Assembly (NCBI GenBank): GCA_900546385.1
Contig: URCT01000090.1
Span: 1 to 10,765 of the forward strand
Direction: 5' to 3'
Origin: an uncultured Eubacteriales bacterium
Lineage (GTDB): Bacteria; Bacillota; Clostridia; Oscillospirales; CAG-382
DNA length: 10,765 nucleotides
Shown one piece after another: positions 1 to 6,265 of the stretch. The translations under genes were made by a program, and so were the position numbers. The notes beneath the pieces were generated by a model. That model did no database searches. It worked only from the letters and a program-made list of their open reading frames with translations, and was not told the DNA's origin. The number at the start of each line of letters is the position of its first letter. Within the stretch, counting starts at the first letter, position 1.

Positions 1-2
1 CG

Positions 3-563
3 GTGTTTGTCTTCTCGGGCGGCGATGCCTCTGCCTTGGGCAAAGGTCCAGGCCTTATGTTCGTCACCTTGCCGAAGGTGTTTGAAAGCATGGGCATGGC
101 AGGCACGATCATGGGCATCGCGTTCTTTATCATGGTGCTGTTTGCGGCGCTGACCTCTTCGATTTCCTTAATGGAAACGGTGGTGTCGATCGTCTGCGAT
201 AAATTCAAGATGAAACGCATTCCGGCCTGCCTTGTCGTTCTGGGCTTCTCGATCGTTCTCGGCTTTCTGTCCTCGACCGGCTACGGACTTCTCGGCTTTG
301 TCAAAATCATCGGTATGCAGTTCCTTGATTTCTTCGATTTCATCACCAACAGCGTTCTCATGCCGATCGTGGCGCTTTGCACCTGTGTTTTCGTTGGCTA
401 CTTCATTAAGCCGCAGGCGATTATTTCCGAGGTTGAGTGTAACGGCGTCAAGTTCAAGCGCAAGAAGATGTTTGCTGTGATCATCAAATACGTTGCGCCG
501 ATCTGCATCGTGCTGATTCTCATTTCTTCGGTGCTTGACGCGTTCGGCATTTTCAAGCTGTAA
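3..563 (+). CDS. Sodium-dependent transporter, NSS/SNF family (3' part only)
   Basis: This is the C-terminal part of a neurotransmitter:sodium symporter family protein, which couples uptake of amino acids or similar solutes to sodium entry at the cytoplasmic membrane. The frame is open through the left edge, so about 186 residues remain of a family that usually has 440-500; the GTG at base 3 is not taken as the start. Visible family marks are GPGLMFVTLPKVF near the window edge and the AALTSSISLMETVVS helix. Three further hydrophobic segments follow at about residues 72-100, 107-135 and 155-182. The tail after the last helix is very short (DAFGIFKL), normal for bacterial members. A terminator starts 18 bases after the stop, so this is the last gene of its transcript. 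The family is clear; the substrate cannot be told. Confidence 0.9.
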   Translation: MFVFSGGDASALGKGPGLMFVTLPKVFESMGMAGTIMGIAFFIMVLFAALTSSISLMETVVSIVCDKFKMKRIPACLVVLGFSIVLGFLSSTGYGLLGFVKIIGMQFLDFFDFITNSVLMPIVALCTCVFVGYFIKPQAIISEVECNGVKFKRKKMFAVIIKYVAPICIVLILISSVLDAFGIFKL

Positions 564-581
564 GTCATAAAAACTACTGCG

Positions 582-611
582 AAAGCGGTCTGCGCAGACA
601 GACCGCTTTTT
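582..611 (+). terminator. Rho-independent terminator after the NSS transporter
   Basis: A perfect 11-bp stem (AAAGCGGTCTG at 582-592 with CAGACCGCTTT at 599-609) closes a 6-base loop and runs into TTTTT. It ends only about 20 bases before the next start codon. The downstream lipoprotein gene must therefore rely on read-through or on a promoter overlapping this hairpin; no convincing -35/-10 pair is visible. Confidence 0.9.
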
Positions 612-631
612 GTATATGAGGTTCGTGTAAA

Positions 632-1750
632 ATGAAAAAAATCGTTTTCGCTTTTGCCGCCGTATGTCTTTCGCTTTCGCTTTTGACCGGCTGTGCCGGA
701 AACGGCCGGAAAACCCCGCTTGGCGGGCCGCGATCGGCTGTTTCGGACGATACGCCGGAAAATCAACCGGAAAATCTGCCGACAACCTTTCCCGAAAATC
801 CATCCGGAAATCTGCCGGAAAACCCGGCGAACCCGGCACTTTCGGAAGCTTCGCCGCAGACGCTGACCTTCACAAACGACTCCCAATCCCTGCGGCTCGA
901 TTTGACAGAGGACAGCGTGACGCTTTCCGGAGATCCGCAGGTCGATGGCGTGGCGTATCTCATGTTGGACTTTCCCGACACCGATATCGACCCGGTCACC
1001 GGCGCGTGTACGGAAGGGACGGTTTTGCTTACCGCCGCGCTGCCCGAAACGGCTGATTCACTCACGGTGAATATTTTCGGCGGTGCGGAGGAATATGGGC
1101 AATACGAAAGCCTATTGCTCGATTTTGTCCGCATTGAAAAACAAAACGGTGTGTGGTGCTTTGTGCCGTCGCCGGTTTTGGCGGAAAATGAGCGGCTGTT
1201 TGCTTTGCAGAAGAACCCGGAGGATTTTCTTTCGAGCGACGAGCGAATCCAATCGGACAACGAGGAGATCCGCCAAACGTCACTGACCCTCACGGCGGAG
1301 TGCGTGACTGACCGCGAAAAGGCACGGGTACTGCACGATTGGGTGGCCGAAAATGTGTATTACGATATGGATGCCTATGTTTCGGGAAGCTATGAAAACT
1401 TAGACGCGGTAAACGTACTGCATTTGAAAAAAGGCGTGTGTGAAGGATATGCCAACCTCTATGCGGCACTTTTGCGGAGCATCGGAATTCCCTGCCGCAA
1501 GCAGGGCGGCCTTGCGCTCGGCATCAGCACGGCGCGTGTTTGGGACGAAACGTCGCTGGCGCAGACCACGCCCAACCATGCCTGGAACGAGGTGTATATC
1601 GATGGACGATGGCTGCTTGTCGACACCACCTGGGACAGCACCAACACCTACCAAAACGGGCAGTATTTGCCGGGAAGCACGATTGGTCATTTGTATTTTG
1701 ACAGCACCATGGCGTTTTTTTCGTTAAGCCACCGCATGATGGAGAGTTGA
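632..1750 (+). CDS. Transglutaminase-like domain lipoprotein
   Basis: This is a predicted surface lipoprotein of 372 residues. The N-terminus has Lys-Lys, a hydrophobic stretch and the lipobox LLTGC, so cleavage and lipidation are expected at Cys21. Residues 42-68 form a Pro/Glu/Asn-rich linker with repeated PEN units, a likely spacer through the cell wall. The C-terminal third is a transglutaminase-like (protease-type) fold with all three expected catalytic residues: Cys270 in KKGVCEGYA, His316 in NHAWNE and Asp331 in VDTTWD. The protein may cleave or crosslink cell-surface peptides; the substrate is unknown. GAGG at 618-621 lies 10 bases before the ATG. The TGA stop lies inside the first unit of the downstream heptad repeat, so the last one or two residues may be repeat-derived. 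It converges on the secreted repeat protein at 2010-3827. Confidence 0.88.
   Translation: MKKIVFAFAAVCLSLSLLTGCAGNGRKTPLGGPRSAVSDDTPENQPENLPTTFPENPSGNLPENPANPALSEASPQTLTFTNDSQSLRLDLTEDSVTLSGDPQVDGVAYLMLDFPDTDIDPVTGACTEGTVLLTAALPETADSLTVNIFGGAEEYGQYESLLLDFVRIEKQNGVWCFVPSPVLAENERLFALQKNPEDFLSSDERIQSDNEEIRQTSLTLTAECVTDREKARVLHDWVAENVYYDMDAYVSGSYENLDAVNVLHLKKGVCEGYANLYAALLRSIGIPCRKQGGLALGISTARVWDETSLAQTTPNHAWNEVYIDGRWLLVDTTWDSTNTYQNGQYLPGSTIGHLYFDSTMAFFSLSHRMMES
755..835 (+). repeat. Coding micro-repeats for the PEN-rich linker
   Basis: Short imperfect direct repeats of the type CCGGAAAAT/CCCGAAAAT encode PEN and close variants (PENQ, PENL, PENP, SGNL, PENP) in residues 42-68 of the lipoprotein. 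A proline-rich spacer between lipid anchor and domain is common in Gram-positive surface proteins. Length variation between strains by slippage is plausible. Confidence 0.6.
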
Positions 1751-1953
1751 GAATTGACAATTGAAAGTTGAAAATTAGGGAGACGGAATTTCCGGAGAGG
1801 GCAGAACGGCCTTTGCGGAATGTTGCGCAACCGTGCGCGGCAAGCAATATTTACTGCTATGGCTGCGTCAGCAGTTTGCCTTCCCTGTGTAAGGGAAGGT
1901 GGCGCGCGAAGCGTGCCGGAAGGGTTGCCGCCTATAAATACAAGCCGTAACAA
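1744..1953 (+). repeat. Interspersed repeat element, copy A
   Basis: Parts in order on the plus strand: four 7-bp NARTTGA units at 1744-1771; a junction AAATTAGGGAGACGG; a variable middle; a hairpin CCTTCCCT/AGGGAAGG (1879-1886 with 1892-1899); a second hairpin GGCGCGC-GAA-GCGTGCC followed by GGAAGGGTTG (about 1901-1927); and a tail AAATACAAGCCGTAACA at 1937-1953. The same parts in the same order occur on the minus strand at 7165-7346, which defines the element. It carries no gene and no clear terminal inverted repeats. The first heptad contains the TGA stop of the lipoprotein gene, and the far end lies 7 bases from a terminator stem. Ends are approximate. Confidence 0.85.
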
Positions 1954-1960
1954 CAGACTA

Positions 1961-2008
1961 AACCACCCGGTTTGCCGTGATGCAAACCGGGTGGTTGTCA
2001 TTTGTTGT
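1961..2008. terminator. Bidirectional terminator between convergent genes
   Basis: A perfect 15-bp stem pairs AACCACCCGGTTTGC (1961-1975) with GCAAACCGGGTGGTT (1982-1996) around a 6-base loop. On the plus strand it is followed by a T-rich tail to about 2008, ending the lipoprotein transcript after it passes through repeat copy A. On the minus strand it lies 14 bases past the stop of the secreted repeat protein and is followed by a weaker T-rich tail. Confidence 0.88.
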
Positions 2009-2009
2009 T

Positions 2010-3827
2010 TTATTCGGCCTCGCACCGATAGAGCGGCTCTTCGGTATTGACGAGGGCTGCCACGAAATCGACTTCTCCGTTTTTGTCGAAGTTTAAGCAT
2101 ACCTTGGCGTATTTGGCAAGGCAGGTTTCGCCGGATGCGGTCGTGCCGGTGGCTTTGGCTTCGGCCAAATCGCTTGCCCAAAGCATGGCAAAGCTGCCCC
2201 AACGGAGATTTTTCGGCGTTGCCGCACCGGGAATGGTTATTTTCAAAAGGGAAGCGTTTTTGATGGAAACCGAAAGCGTTTCGGCTTGGCCGTCCTGGAT
2301 GGCCTGCACGCCGGCTTGGTCGGTCGGAAGCTTGGTGACGGTCATGGTTTCTGCCTCGGTATCGATCGCAAGAACCCAGTATAAACCGGCTTCGTCGGTG
2401 ACCTCTGCGACTTTTGTGTTCTTGGCATCGTAAATTCTCCAATCAGCGGAGATTTTGACGATATCGCCGCTCGTATAGGGCGTAAGTGCGTCCGGATTAG
2501 CAGCAACGTTGTTTCCGCGAAGCGTTTCTTCCGATTGGGAATAAGGGTTATAGACGGTGTACTCGTAATAATACTGGCGTCCATTTTGGTCGCATATCGG
2601 CTCGGCATACCGAATGATGCGGTAGTAGTCGCAAGGCTCTGCGGGGAGATTACACCGATACGATGGCTCATAGGAATCGATAAGAGCCGTCACGAAATGG
2701 GCGTTCCCGTCTGCATCAAAGTTGATGTAAACTTTGGGATATTTGGCATAACAGGTTCTTATCTTATCGGGCGAGTCGAGGGTGAAATAAGATTTGGTGC
2801 TGTTTTTCATCAGGTCGTGTATATCAAGGTTGAAGATACTGCTAAAACGAAGATTGTGCGGCGATGTCTCGCCAAAGGTTCGAATTTTCGAAAATGAAGC
2901 GTTTTTGACGGAGACCGAAAGCGTTTCGGCTTGACCGTTCTGGATGGCCTGCACGCCGACTTCGTCGGTCGGAAGCTTGGCGACGGTCATGGTTTCTGCG
3001 TCGATATCGGTTGCAAGAACCCAATACAAACCGGCTTCGTCGGTCAATACCGCTGTTTTGGTGTTTTGGACATCATTGATTTTTCTGTCGTCGGTTATCT
3101 TGACGATATCGCCGATTGCATAGGGGACAAGCGCGTCCCAGCTGTCGGCAACGCTGTTTCCGTCAAGAAACTCTTGGGATCCGCTGTACGGATTGCAGAC
3201 GGTGTACTGCGCATACCACTGCTTGTTTTTGTCGCGTGCCGGATCGACATCAGTGACGATCCGATAGCAGTCGCTGACGGCGAGAATGTGCTTGGTGAAG
3301 TCGTTGTCGATGCTGTCGAAGTCGTCTCTACTGTATTTTTCGTCTAATTTTGCGGCCGCATACAAAGAGTCTTCTCTTGTGTTGCCGTAGTAATACACGC
3401 CGTCGAGCTTGACATAGGAACGCAAGACAAACATGGTCTGATAGGCCTCACGCGTGTCCGGCAGGCCTCTTAACACGGCGATGGTGTCATTCTCCCAAAG
3501 CGTGCTGCCGATGGAAACATTGCCGTCAGTTTTTTTGTACAGCACCTTGTGAACCGTGTCATAGCCGTTTTCGGCGGCATCCGCAAAGGTCAATTCTGTG
3601 CCGACATCCTCCGCACGTGCCACAAGAATGCCGCATTCGGCATTTTCTCGGTCGGCAAGGGCAAAGCCTCTTGTCAGGGCGCGAAAGCCTAAGCCATACG
3701 GTTCTTCGAGCAGCCAAGAGACATCGTCGAGTTGGGGTACGAGACTGTCGGCGGCAGCGTAAACAGCACCGGTAAACGCAAAGACCGCACTTGCGGCGAC
3801 AGCCAAAAGTCGTTTTGTAAACTTCAT
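2010..3827 (-). CDS. Secreted protein with two ~200-residue tandem repeats
   Basis: This is a predicted exported protein of 605 residues and unknown function. A signal peptide is clear (MKFTKRLLAV, then a hydrophobic core), with likely cleavage near AVYAAA at residues 23-26. Residues 40-160 resemble a domain seen in many clostridial extracellular proteins, with a GLGFRA start, a CGILVAR stretch and a YYYGN end. Two homologous units follow, about 187-392 and 400-602. Each has (D/Y)-YRI, YTVxNPYS, GDIVKI, TDEAGLYWVLA, a Thr/Lys-Leu-Pro-Thr-Asp stretch, AKYxKV and a terminal YRC. Cysteines near the unit ends may form disulphides. No catalytic motif, sortase signal, SLH domain or dockerin is visible, so it is probably released or held by its repeats. 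The ATG has AAGGAGA about 6 bases upstream. It is monocistronic, with terminators on both sides. Confidence 0.85.
   Translation of the reverse strand: MKFTKRLLAVAASAVFAFTGAVYAAADSLVPQLDDVSWLLEEPYGLGFRALTRGFALADRENAECGILVARAEDVGTELTFADAAENGYDTVHKVLYKKTDGNVSIGSTLWENDTIAVLRGLPDTREAYQTMFVLRSYVKLDGVYYYGNTREDSLYAAAKLDEKYSRDDFDSIDNDFTKHILAVSDCYRIVTDVDPARDKNKQWYAQYTVCNPYSGSQEFLDGNSVADSWDALVPYAIGDIVKITDDRKINDVQNTKTAVLTDEAGLYWVLATDIDAETMTVAKLPTDEVGVQAIQNGQAETLSVSVKNASFSKIRTFGETSPHNLRFSSIFNLDIHDLMKNSTKSYFTLDSPDKIRTCYAKYPKVYINFDADGNAHFVTALIDSYEPSYRCNLPAEPCDYYRIIRYAEPICDQNGRQYYYEYTVYNPYSQSEETLRGNNVAANPDALTPYTSGDIVKISADWRIYDAKNTKVAEVTDEAGLYWVLAIDTEAETMTVTKLPTDQAGVQAIQDGQAETLSVSIKNASLLKITIPGAATPKNLRWGSFAMLWASDLAEAKATGTTASGETCLAKYAKVCLNFDKNGEVDFVAALVNTEEPLYRCEAE
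2022..2630 (-). repeat. Internal protein repeat, unit 2
   Basis: This encodes residues about 400-602. Its central block (about 2250-2399) matches unit 1 closely in DNA, while the flanks (LLKITIPGAATPKNLRW against FSKIRTFGETSPHNLRF, and the next 30 residues) have diverged strongly. The sharp contrast suggests gene conversion or selection on the core. Confidence 0.85.
2652..3269 (-). repeat. Internal protein repeat, unit 1
   Basis: This encodes residues about 187-392 of the secreted protein. It aligns with unit 2 along its full length. The best-conserved block (residues about 262-311, bases about 2895-3044) is nearly identical to unit 2 in DNA as well as protein, for example around TDEAGLYWVLA and GVQAIQ-GQAETLSVS. 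Confidence 0.85.
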
Positions 3828-3846
3828 GGGAATCTCCTTCGACTTG

Positions 3847-3915
3847 TAGTCTTTTTCTTTGTTTCTGCATATATTAACATTTTAAGAATATCACACAGGT
3901 AAGAAAAAAAGACTA
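3847..3915. repeat. Inverted repeat in the leader of the secreted protein gene
   Basis: TAGTCTTTTT at 3847-3856 pairs perfectly with AAAAAGACTA at 3906-3915 across about 49 bases of AT-rich DNA. Read on the minus strand, the right arm would be at the very start of the mRNA if the weak promoter at 3927-3955 is used, and the left arm ends just before the ribosome binding site. A long-range leader stem is possible; the A/T-rich arms make chance pairing a real alternative. Confidence 0.4.
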
Positions 3916-3926
3916 TTTAATTGTTA

Positions 3927-3955
3927 ACTATAAGTAAATATAACATCGCAAACAA
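3927..3955 (-). promoter_or_regulatory. Candidate promoter of the secreted repeat protein
   Basis: On the minus strand, TTGTTT (3950-3955) and TATAGT (3927-3932) are separated by 17 bases in an AT-rich region. This predicts a start near 3920 and a leader of about 90 bases. The region is so AT-rich that other -10-like sequences exist nearer the gene, so the call is tentative. Confidence 0.4.
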
Positions 3956-3972
3956 CGCCTGATATTCGATAT

Positions 3973-4013
3973 ACAATAAAAGGAAACACCCGAACCGTAT
4001 ATACGATTCGGGT
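3973..4013 (-). terminator. Terminator of the permease/oxidoreductase operon
   Basis: ACCCGAA (3988-3994) and TTCGGGT (4007-4013) pair, with the palindrome CGTATATACG between them apart from one mismatch, giving a nearly perfect 26-base hairpin. On the minus strand it is followed by a T-rich tail (GTTTCCTTTTATTGT, 3973-3987). A small second hairpin, GACGGA/TCCGTC at 4018-4032, lies just before it. Both are downstream of the oxidoreductase stop at 4077. Confidence 0.75.
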
Positions 4014-4076
4014 ATCTGACGGACGTTCCGTCGGGGGAAAAAGAAAAGAAAAAGGAGTATGAATAAGCGTACACAA

Positions 4077-5102
4077 TCAGAAATTGTAATTGGGAGCGAC
4101 CGGCTTTCCGGTTTTGGCGGATTCCACGATGGCAAGGCAGCAGGCAATGGTTTTGGCGCCCTGCACGCCGTCCATGGCAACCGGCTCGTCATTTTCGATG
4201 GTTTTGGCAAACACTTCGAATTCCAGACCGGCATTGTGGTTTTTGATCTCGATCGGAATGGTCTGCGGTTCGGCGAGATCCACGCCGTCTTTGTCCACAA
4301 CGTATAACGTCATGTGATCCGAGGTGTTATCGCACAAAATCGTGCCTTTGGTGCCGAAAAGCTGCGTGCGCATGGTATACGGACGCTTGCAGCCGGTCGA
4401 AACAAAGACCTTGCCGATGATGCCGTTCGGGAATTTCAACACCGAGATGGTGGCATCGTCATAGGAAACTTCCGGCAGCAGCTTGTGTGCGCCGTAGGCA
4501 AAGACCTCTAACGGATCGCCTGCATACCAACGTAACAGATCGACCGCATGGCAGCCGCCGCCGACAACGCCGTGCCGGTTCGGATCCTTGCGCCACGCGT
4601 GCAACAGCTTTGCATAGTCGTGCGCATATTCGGATTCTACGTAATACAATTCGCCGATGGTGCCGGCGTCGATGATTTCTTTTGCCTTGACAAACGCCGG
4701 TGTAAAGCGGCAGATTTGTCCGACCATGAATTTCTGCTGCGGATGCTTGCGCGCGCAGGCAACAATGGCTTCCATGTCCTCGCGGTTCAAGGCAAGCGGC
4801 TTTTCGCACATCACGTGCTTGCCGGCATCGAGAAAGGCGGTGCTGATTTCGCGATGCACTTGGTCGGGCGTGGCGACGATGACGGCGTCAAGCTCCGGAT
4901 CGTTTAAGAAAGCGTGATAGTCGGCAAAGCGGCGTTCTTCGGGAATGCCAAGCTCATCACTGACGGTTTTTAAGGTTTCGGGATTCGTGTCGCAGACGGC
5001 GCGCACCTCGGCACCGTGTTCGAGAACTGCCTCCAAATGCAGCTTTCCCATTCCGGGCGAAATGCCGATTATGGCGACGCGAAGCGGTTTCTTTTCAGAC
5101 AT
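4077..5102 (-). CDS. Gfo/Idh/MocA family oxidoreductase (operon with permease)
   Basis: This is a predicted cytoplasmic NAD(P)-dependent oxidoreductase of 341 residues, a usual length for the family, which acts on sugars, inositols or related polyols. The N-terminal Rossmann fold spans about residues 7-120. The catalytic Lys lies in CEKPLALN (Glu100-Lys101-Pro102), and the substrate-side motif GGGCHAVDLLRW (181-192) holds the expected His185 and Asp188. The dinucleotide loop is unusual: it reads IGISPGMGKLH instead of the normal GxGxxG pattern, with an extra residue and no middle glycine. GGAGG lies 7 bases before the ATG. The stop of the permease gene is 49 bases upstream, so the two are probably co-transcribed and work on the same compound. 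It is not closely similar to the second oxidoreductase at 7333-8367. The exact substrate is unknown. Confidence 0.9.
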   Translation of the reverse strand: MSEKKPLRVAIIGISPGMGKLHLEAVLEHGAEVRAVCDTNPETLKTVSDELGIPEERRFADYHAFLNDPELDAVIVATPDQVHREISTAFLDAGKHVMCEKPLALNREDMEAIVACARKHPQQKFMVGQICRFTPAFVKAKEIIDAGTIGELYYVESEYAHDYAKLLHAWRKDPNRHGVVGGGCHAVDLLRWYAGDPLEVFAYGAHKLLPEVSYDDATISVLKFPNGIIGKVFVSTGCKRPYTMRTQLFGTKGTILCDNTSDHMTLYVVDKDGVDLAEPQTIPIEIKNHNAGLEFEVFAKTIENDEPVAMDGVQGAKTIACCLAIVESAKTGKPVAPNYNF

Positions 5103-5151
5103 TTTACGACCTCCAATAGCAGAAGAAAATGATATGTTTTTGCAGGGAATT

Positions 5152-6039
5152 TTACAGAACGGATACGCCGATGAGTGCGGCGCACATTAAAATGCAGCCG
5201 ACAACGTTTTTGGCCGTCAGCTTTTCTTTTAAGAAGAGCCACGACAAGATCACGCTGACAAGCAGCACACCCGTGTTGTCAAAGGTGTATAACACCGTCA
5301 CATTGCCGACCATGGCGATCAGTCGCACCATAAAGCTGACGGCACACGCGGAAACAAAGGCACAAGAGGCTAAATAAAAGCCGGATTTTTTGGTTTGCCG
5401 GAAGGTTTTTCCGAAGCTGCCGCGTTTTTGATACAATACATATAGTGCCGAGAATAACATCGAGCCGAAAAAGGTCACACAAACCATTTCGTTCTTTAAG
5501 TCCTCGCCGGTAAGCTGTTGTTGGGCATTTAAGAGCGACCCATACGCGCCGTTGCAAAGCGCAAGGCCGGTGCAGGCAAGGTAGAAAACGCGCTTATCGG
5601 TGTAGGCCTCCACGCCCTTTTGGCTGACAAGATACACGCCGATGAGCACCGCCGCCACCGAAAGCAGCTTGCCGATGCTTGGATATTCCCCGAAAAAGGT
5701 GGCTGTGCCGGTCGGAATCAGAATGCCGCCGGCGATCATGAACACCATGAGCACCGAATACGGCCCGGTTTTGGAAGCCGTGACAAGACTCACATTGTAC
5801 AGAAACAGCATGATGGCGTTGCAGATGCCGAGGATGACTGTAAGCGCATTCCATTCGAAGGAAAAGCCTGCAAGCGCAAAGGACATAAGCGCCGCCGCAA
5901 GGCCGTTGCACACAGTGAGCACAGACGCGCCGTCGCCGGCCGAACCCGGATAGTGTTCCGCGTATTTGCGGCCCAAAAAGGATTGGAAGGTATATAAAAC
6001 GATTTCGATAATCAAAAAGAAAATAACCGCCGCGTCCAC
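5152..6039 (-). CDS. EamA/DMT-family permease
   Basis: This is an integral membrane protein of about 295 residues with some ten hydrophobic segments, consistent with the drug/metabolite transporter superfamily (two EamA halves). The C-terminal half ends in the typical pattern of a helix, LFLKEKLTAKNVVG, and a last helix. The start is decided by the ribosome binding site: AGGAGG (6047-6052) lies only 1 base before the ATG at 6043-6045 but 7 bases before the in-frame GTG at 6037-6039, so GTG is chosen. Using ATG would add two residues. It is the first gene of an operon with the oxidoreductase, from a good promoter at 6072-6100, and is divergent from the PocR-AraC regulator. It may import or export the ligand of that regulator; direction and substrate are inference. 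Confidence 0.85.
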   Translation of the reverse strand: MDAAVIFFLIIEIVLYTFQSFLGRKYAEHYPGSAGDGASVLTVCNGLAAALMSFALAGFSFEWNALTVILGICNAIMLFLYNVSLVTASKTGPYSVLMVFMIAGGILIPTGTATFFGEYPSIGKLLSVAAVLIGVYLVSQKGVEAYTDKRVFYLACTGLALCNGAYGSLLNAQQQLTGEDLKNEMVCVTFFGSMLFSALYVLYQKRGSFGKTFRQTKKSGFYLASCAFVSACAVSFMVRLIAMVGNVTVLYTFDNTGVLLVSVILSWLFLKEKLTAKNVVGCILMCAALIGVSVL

Positions 6040-6046
6040 AAGCATT

Positions 6047-6052
6047 CCTCCT
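6047..6052 (-). promoter_or_regulatory. Ribosome binding site that favours a GTG start
   Basis: This is a full AGGAGG on the minus strand. Spacing to the upstream ATG is 1 base, too short for initiation. Spacing to the GTG two codons later is 7 bases, close to ideal. Confidence 0.7.
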
Positions 6053-6071
6053 GCGCGGTTTTATTGTCTGT

Positions 6072-6100
6072 ATTGTAACGAAAAATGCGCGAAATTGCAA
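6072..6100 (-). promoter_or_regulatory. Sigma-A promoter of the permease/oxidoreductase operon
   Basis: Minus strand: TTGCAA (6095-6100), a 17-base spacer and TACAAT (6072-6077). The predicted start is near 6065, giving a leader of about 26 bases. The candidate operator half-sites begin 7 bases upstream of the -35 box. Confidence 0.8.
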
Positions 6101-6107
6101 GGCAGTA

Positions 6108-6136
6108 TTGATAACAAAACCTGTATTATCGATAAT
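6108..6136. promoter_or_regulatory. Candidate operator between divergent promoters
   Basis: Two T(T/C)GATAA sites at 6108-6114 and 6129-6135 are spaced exactly 21 bp (two helical turns). The second lies inside a perfect 12-base palindrome, ATTATCGATAAT (6125-6136). AraC-family proteins often bind direct half-sites about 21 bp apart. The pair sits between the two -35 boxes, positioned to control the permease operon and possibly the regulator's own gene. Confidence 0.5.
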
Positions 6137-6150
6137 TTTCAAAAAAGTGC

Positions 6151-6179
6151 TTGTCAAATGCAAACAGCCGTGTTATAAT
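6151..6179 (+). promoter_or_regulatory. Sigma-A promoter of the PocR-AraC regulator gene
   Basis: TTGTCA (6151-6156), a 17-base spacer and the consensus TATAAT (6174-6179). The predicted start is near 6187, leaving a leader of about 80 bases before the ATG at 6266. Confidence 0.88.
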
Positions 6180-6198
6180 GAAAGCACCAAAACGAAAA

Positions 6199-6238
6199 CC
6201 GGAACAAATGCCGCAAAAACAGTTGTTTCCGGAACTGT
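6199..6238 (+). promoter_or_regulatory. Two mutually exclusive hairpins in the regulator's leader
   Basis: CCGGAACAA (6199-6207) can pair with TTGTTTCCGG (6223-6232, one bulge). Alternatively, ACAGTT (6219-6224) can pair with AACTGT (6233-6238). The two stems compete for the same bases. Neither covers the ribosome binding region directly. A control role is possible but unproven. Confidence 0.35.
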
Positions 6239-6265
6239 CGCACAGAAAGGACGGTGTGAGAACCG

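Noticed and set aside
168..886. Long minus-strand open frames opposite the transporter and lipoprotein
   Set aside because: They are Arg-rich antisense shadows spanning a terminator and two convincing plus-strand genes.
1768..1950. 60-codon open frame inside repeat copy A
   Set aside because: It is built wholly from repeat sequence, has no ribosome binding site, and copy B does not keep the frame; repeats like this often yield spurious small ORFs.
1744..1953. Copy A as a MITE or insertion sequence remnant
   Set aside because: No matching terminal inverted repeats, target duplication or transposase fragment could be seen at either copy.
4059..4307. Plus-strand open frame with AAGGAG just upstream
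   Set aside because: The spacing to the ATG is only about 2 bases and the frame is antisense to the C-terminal part of the first oxidoreductase, whose reading frame is certain.
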